DNA from: Crotophaga sulcirostris | Lineage: Eukaryota > Chordata > Aves > Cuculiformes > Crotophagidae | NCBI GenBank assembly: GCA_013397455.1 | Contig: VYZB01000530.1 | Coordinates: forward strand, 1-64,000 | Reading direction: 5' to 3' | DNA: 64,000 nt | Shown here: piece by piece, positions 63,881 to 64,000 of the stretch | How the letters are laid out: every line of letters starts with the position of its first letter | Position numbering within the stretch: position 1 is the stretch's first letter | Translations under genes and position numbers: made by a program | Notes under the pieces: model-generated | The model's database searches: none | Seen by the model: only the letters and a program-made list of their open reading frames with translations | Told to the model about the DNA's origin: nothing

Positions 63881-64000
63881 TTACAGTAAAGAATTTTCAG
63901 TTTATTACTCATTATTACAGTACTTCATAAATGATTCTCACTTCAGCTGACATCGTATTATCACTGTAATGCATTATTGTAAGGACATCAGATTATCTTA
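63881..64000. other. AT-rich single-copy DNA to window end
   Basis: Nothing recognised. Confidence 0.5.

Overview
This window is nuclear DNA from a bird. The diagnosis rests on its repeats: at least eleven CR1 LINE pieces with the avian 3' tail (ATTCTATG-type or TGATACTG-type octamers), two LTRs of types that are dispersed in bird genomes, and a small hAT-type DNA element, all set in AT-rich single-copy DNA. Two runs of N (10386-10423 and 23723-23752) are assembly gaps. I cannot name the species.

Layout. The first ~260 bases are a CpG-rich promoter whose motif order (ETS site, CACGTG E-box, GC box, TATA-like box) points left, so the host gene lies to the left on the minus strand and only its promoter and perhaps a few bases of exon 1 are here. 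From ~260 to 38 kb the sequence is mostly AT-rich non-coding DNA with short 5'-truncated CR1 tails (1.4, 6.6, 11.6, 13.1, 21.2 kb), a worn CR1 relic at 33.9 kb, a solo LTR at 26.6-27.35 kb, a possible second LTR at 25.6-26.0 kb, and an unclassified GC/CA-rich island at 36.9-37.7 kb. At 38.17-41.02 kb lies the longest CR1, on the minus strand, which keeps the end of ORF1 (an esterase-like tail), the endonuclease and most of the reverse transcriptase, but has an internal deletion and a broken catalytic motif. A 203-bp hAT-type MITE sits at 44.64 kb, and a ~1-kb ERVL-like solo LTR with a perfect four-unit heat-shock element sits at 46.23-47.25 kb. More CR1 pieces follow at 49.7, 52.9, 56.2 and 61.7 kb; the last runs to 63.88 kb.

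No intact host protein-coding gene was found. The long open frames are either decayed CR1 domains or chance frames inside repeats. Three plus-strand spots have good splice-site grammar (a 7-nt candidate microexon at 19548, a candidate terminal exon at 20089 and a 57-nt in-frame candidate exon at 26149) but have no homology support. The window is best read as the intergenic flank of a leftward gene, or a long intron, shaped mainly by retrotransposons. I found no convincing undescribed multi-gene system. The items most worth checking are the heat-shock element in the LTR, the CR1 ORF1 esterase remnant, the twin CR1 tails around a minisatellite, and the candidate microexon.
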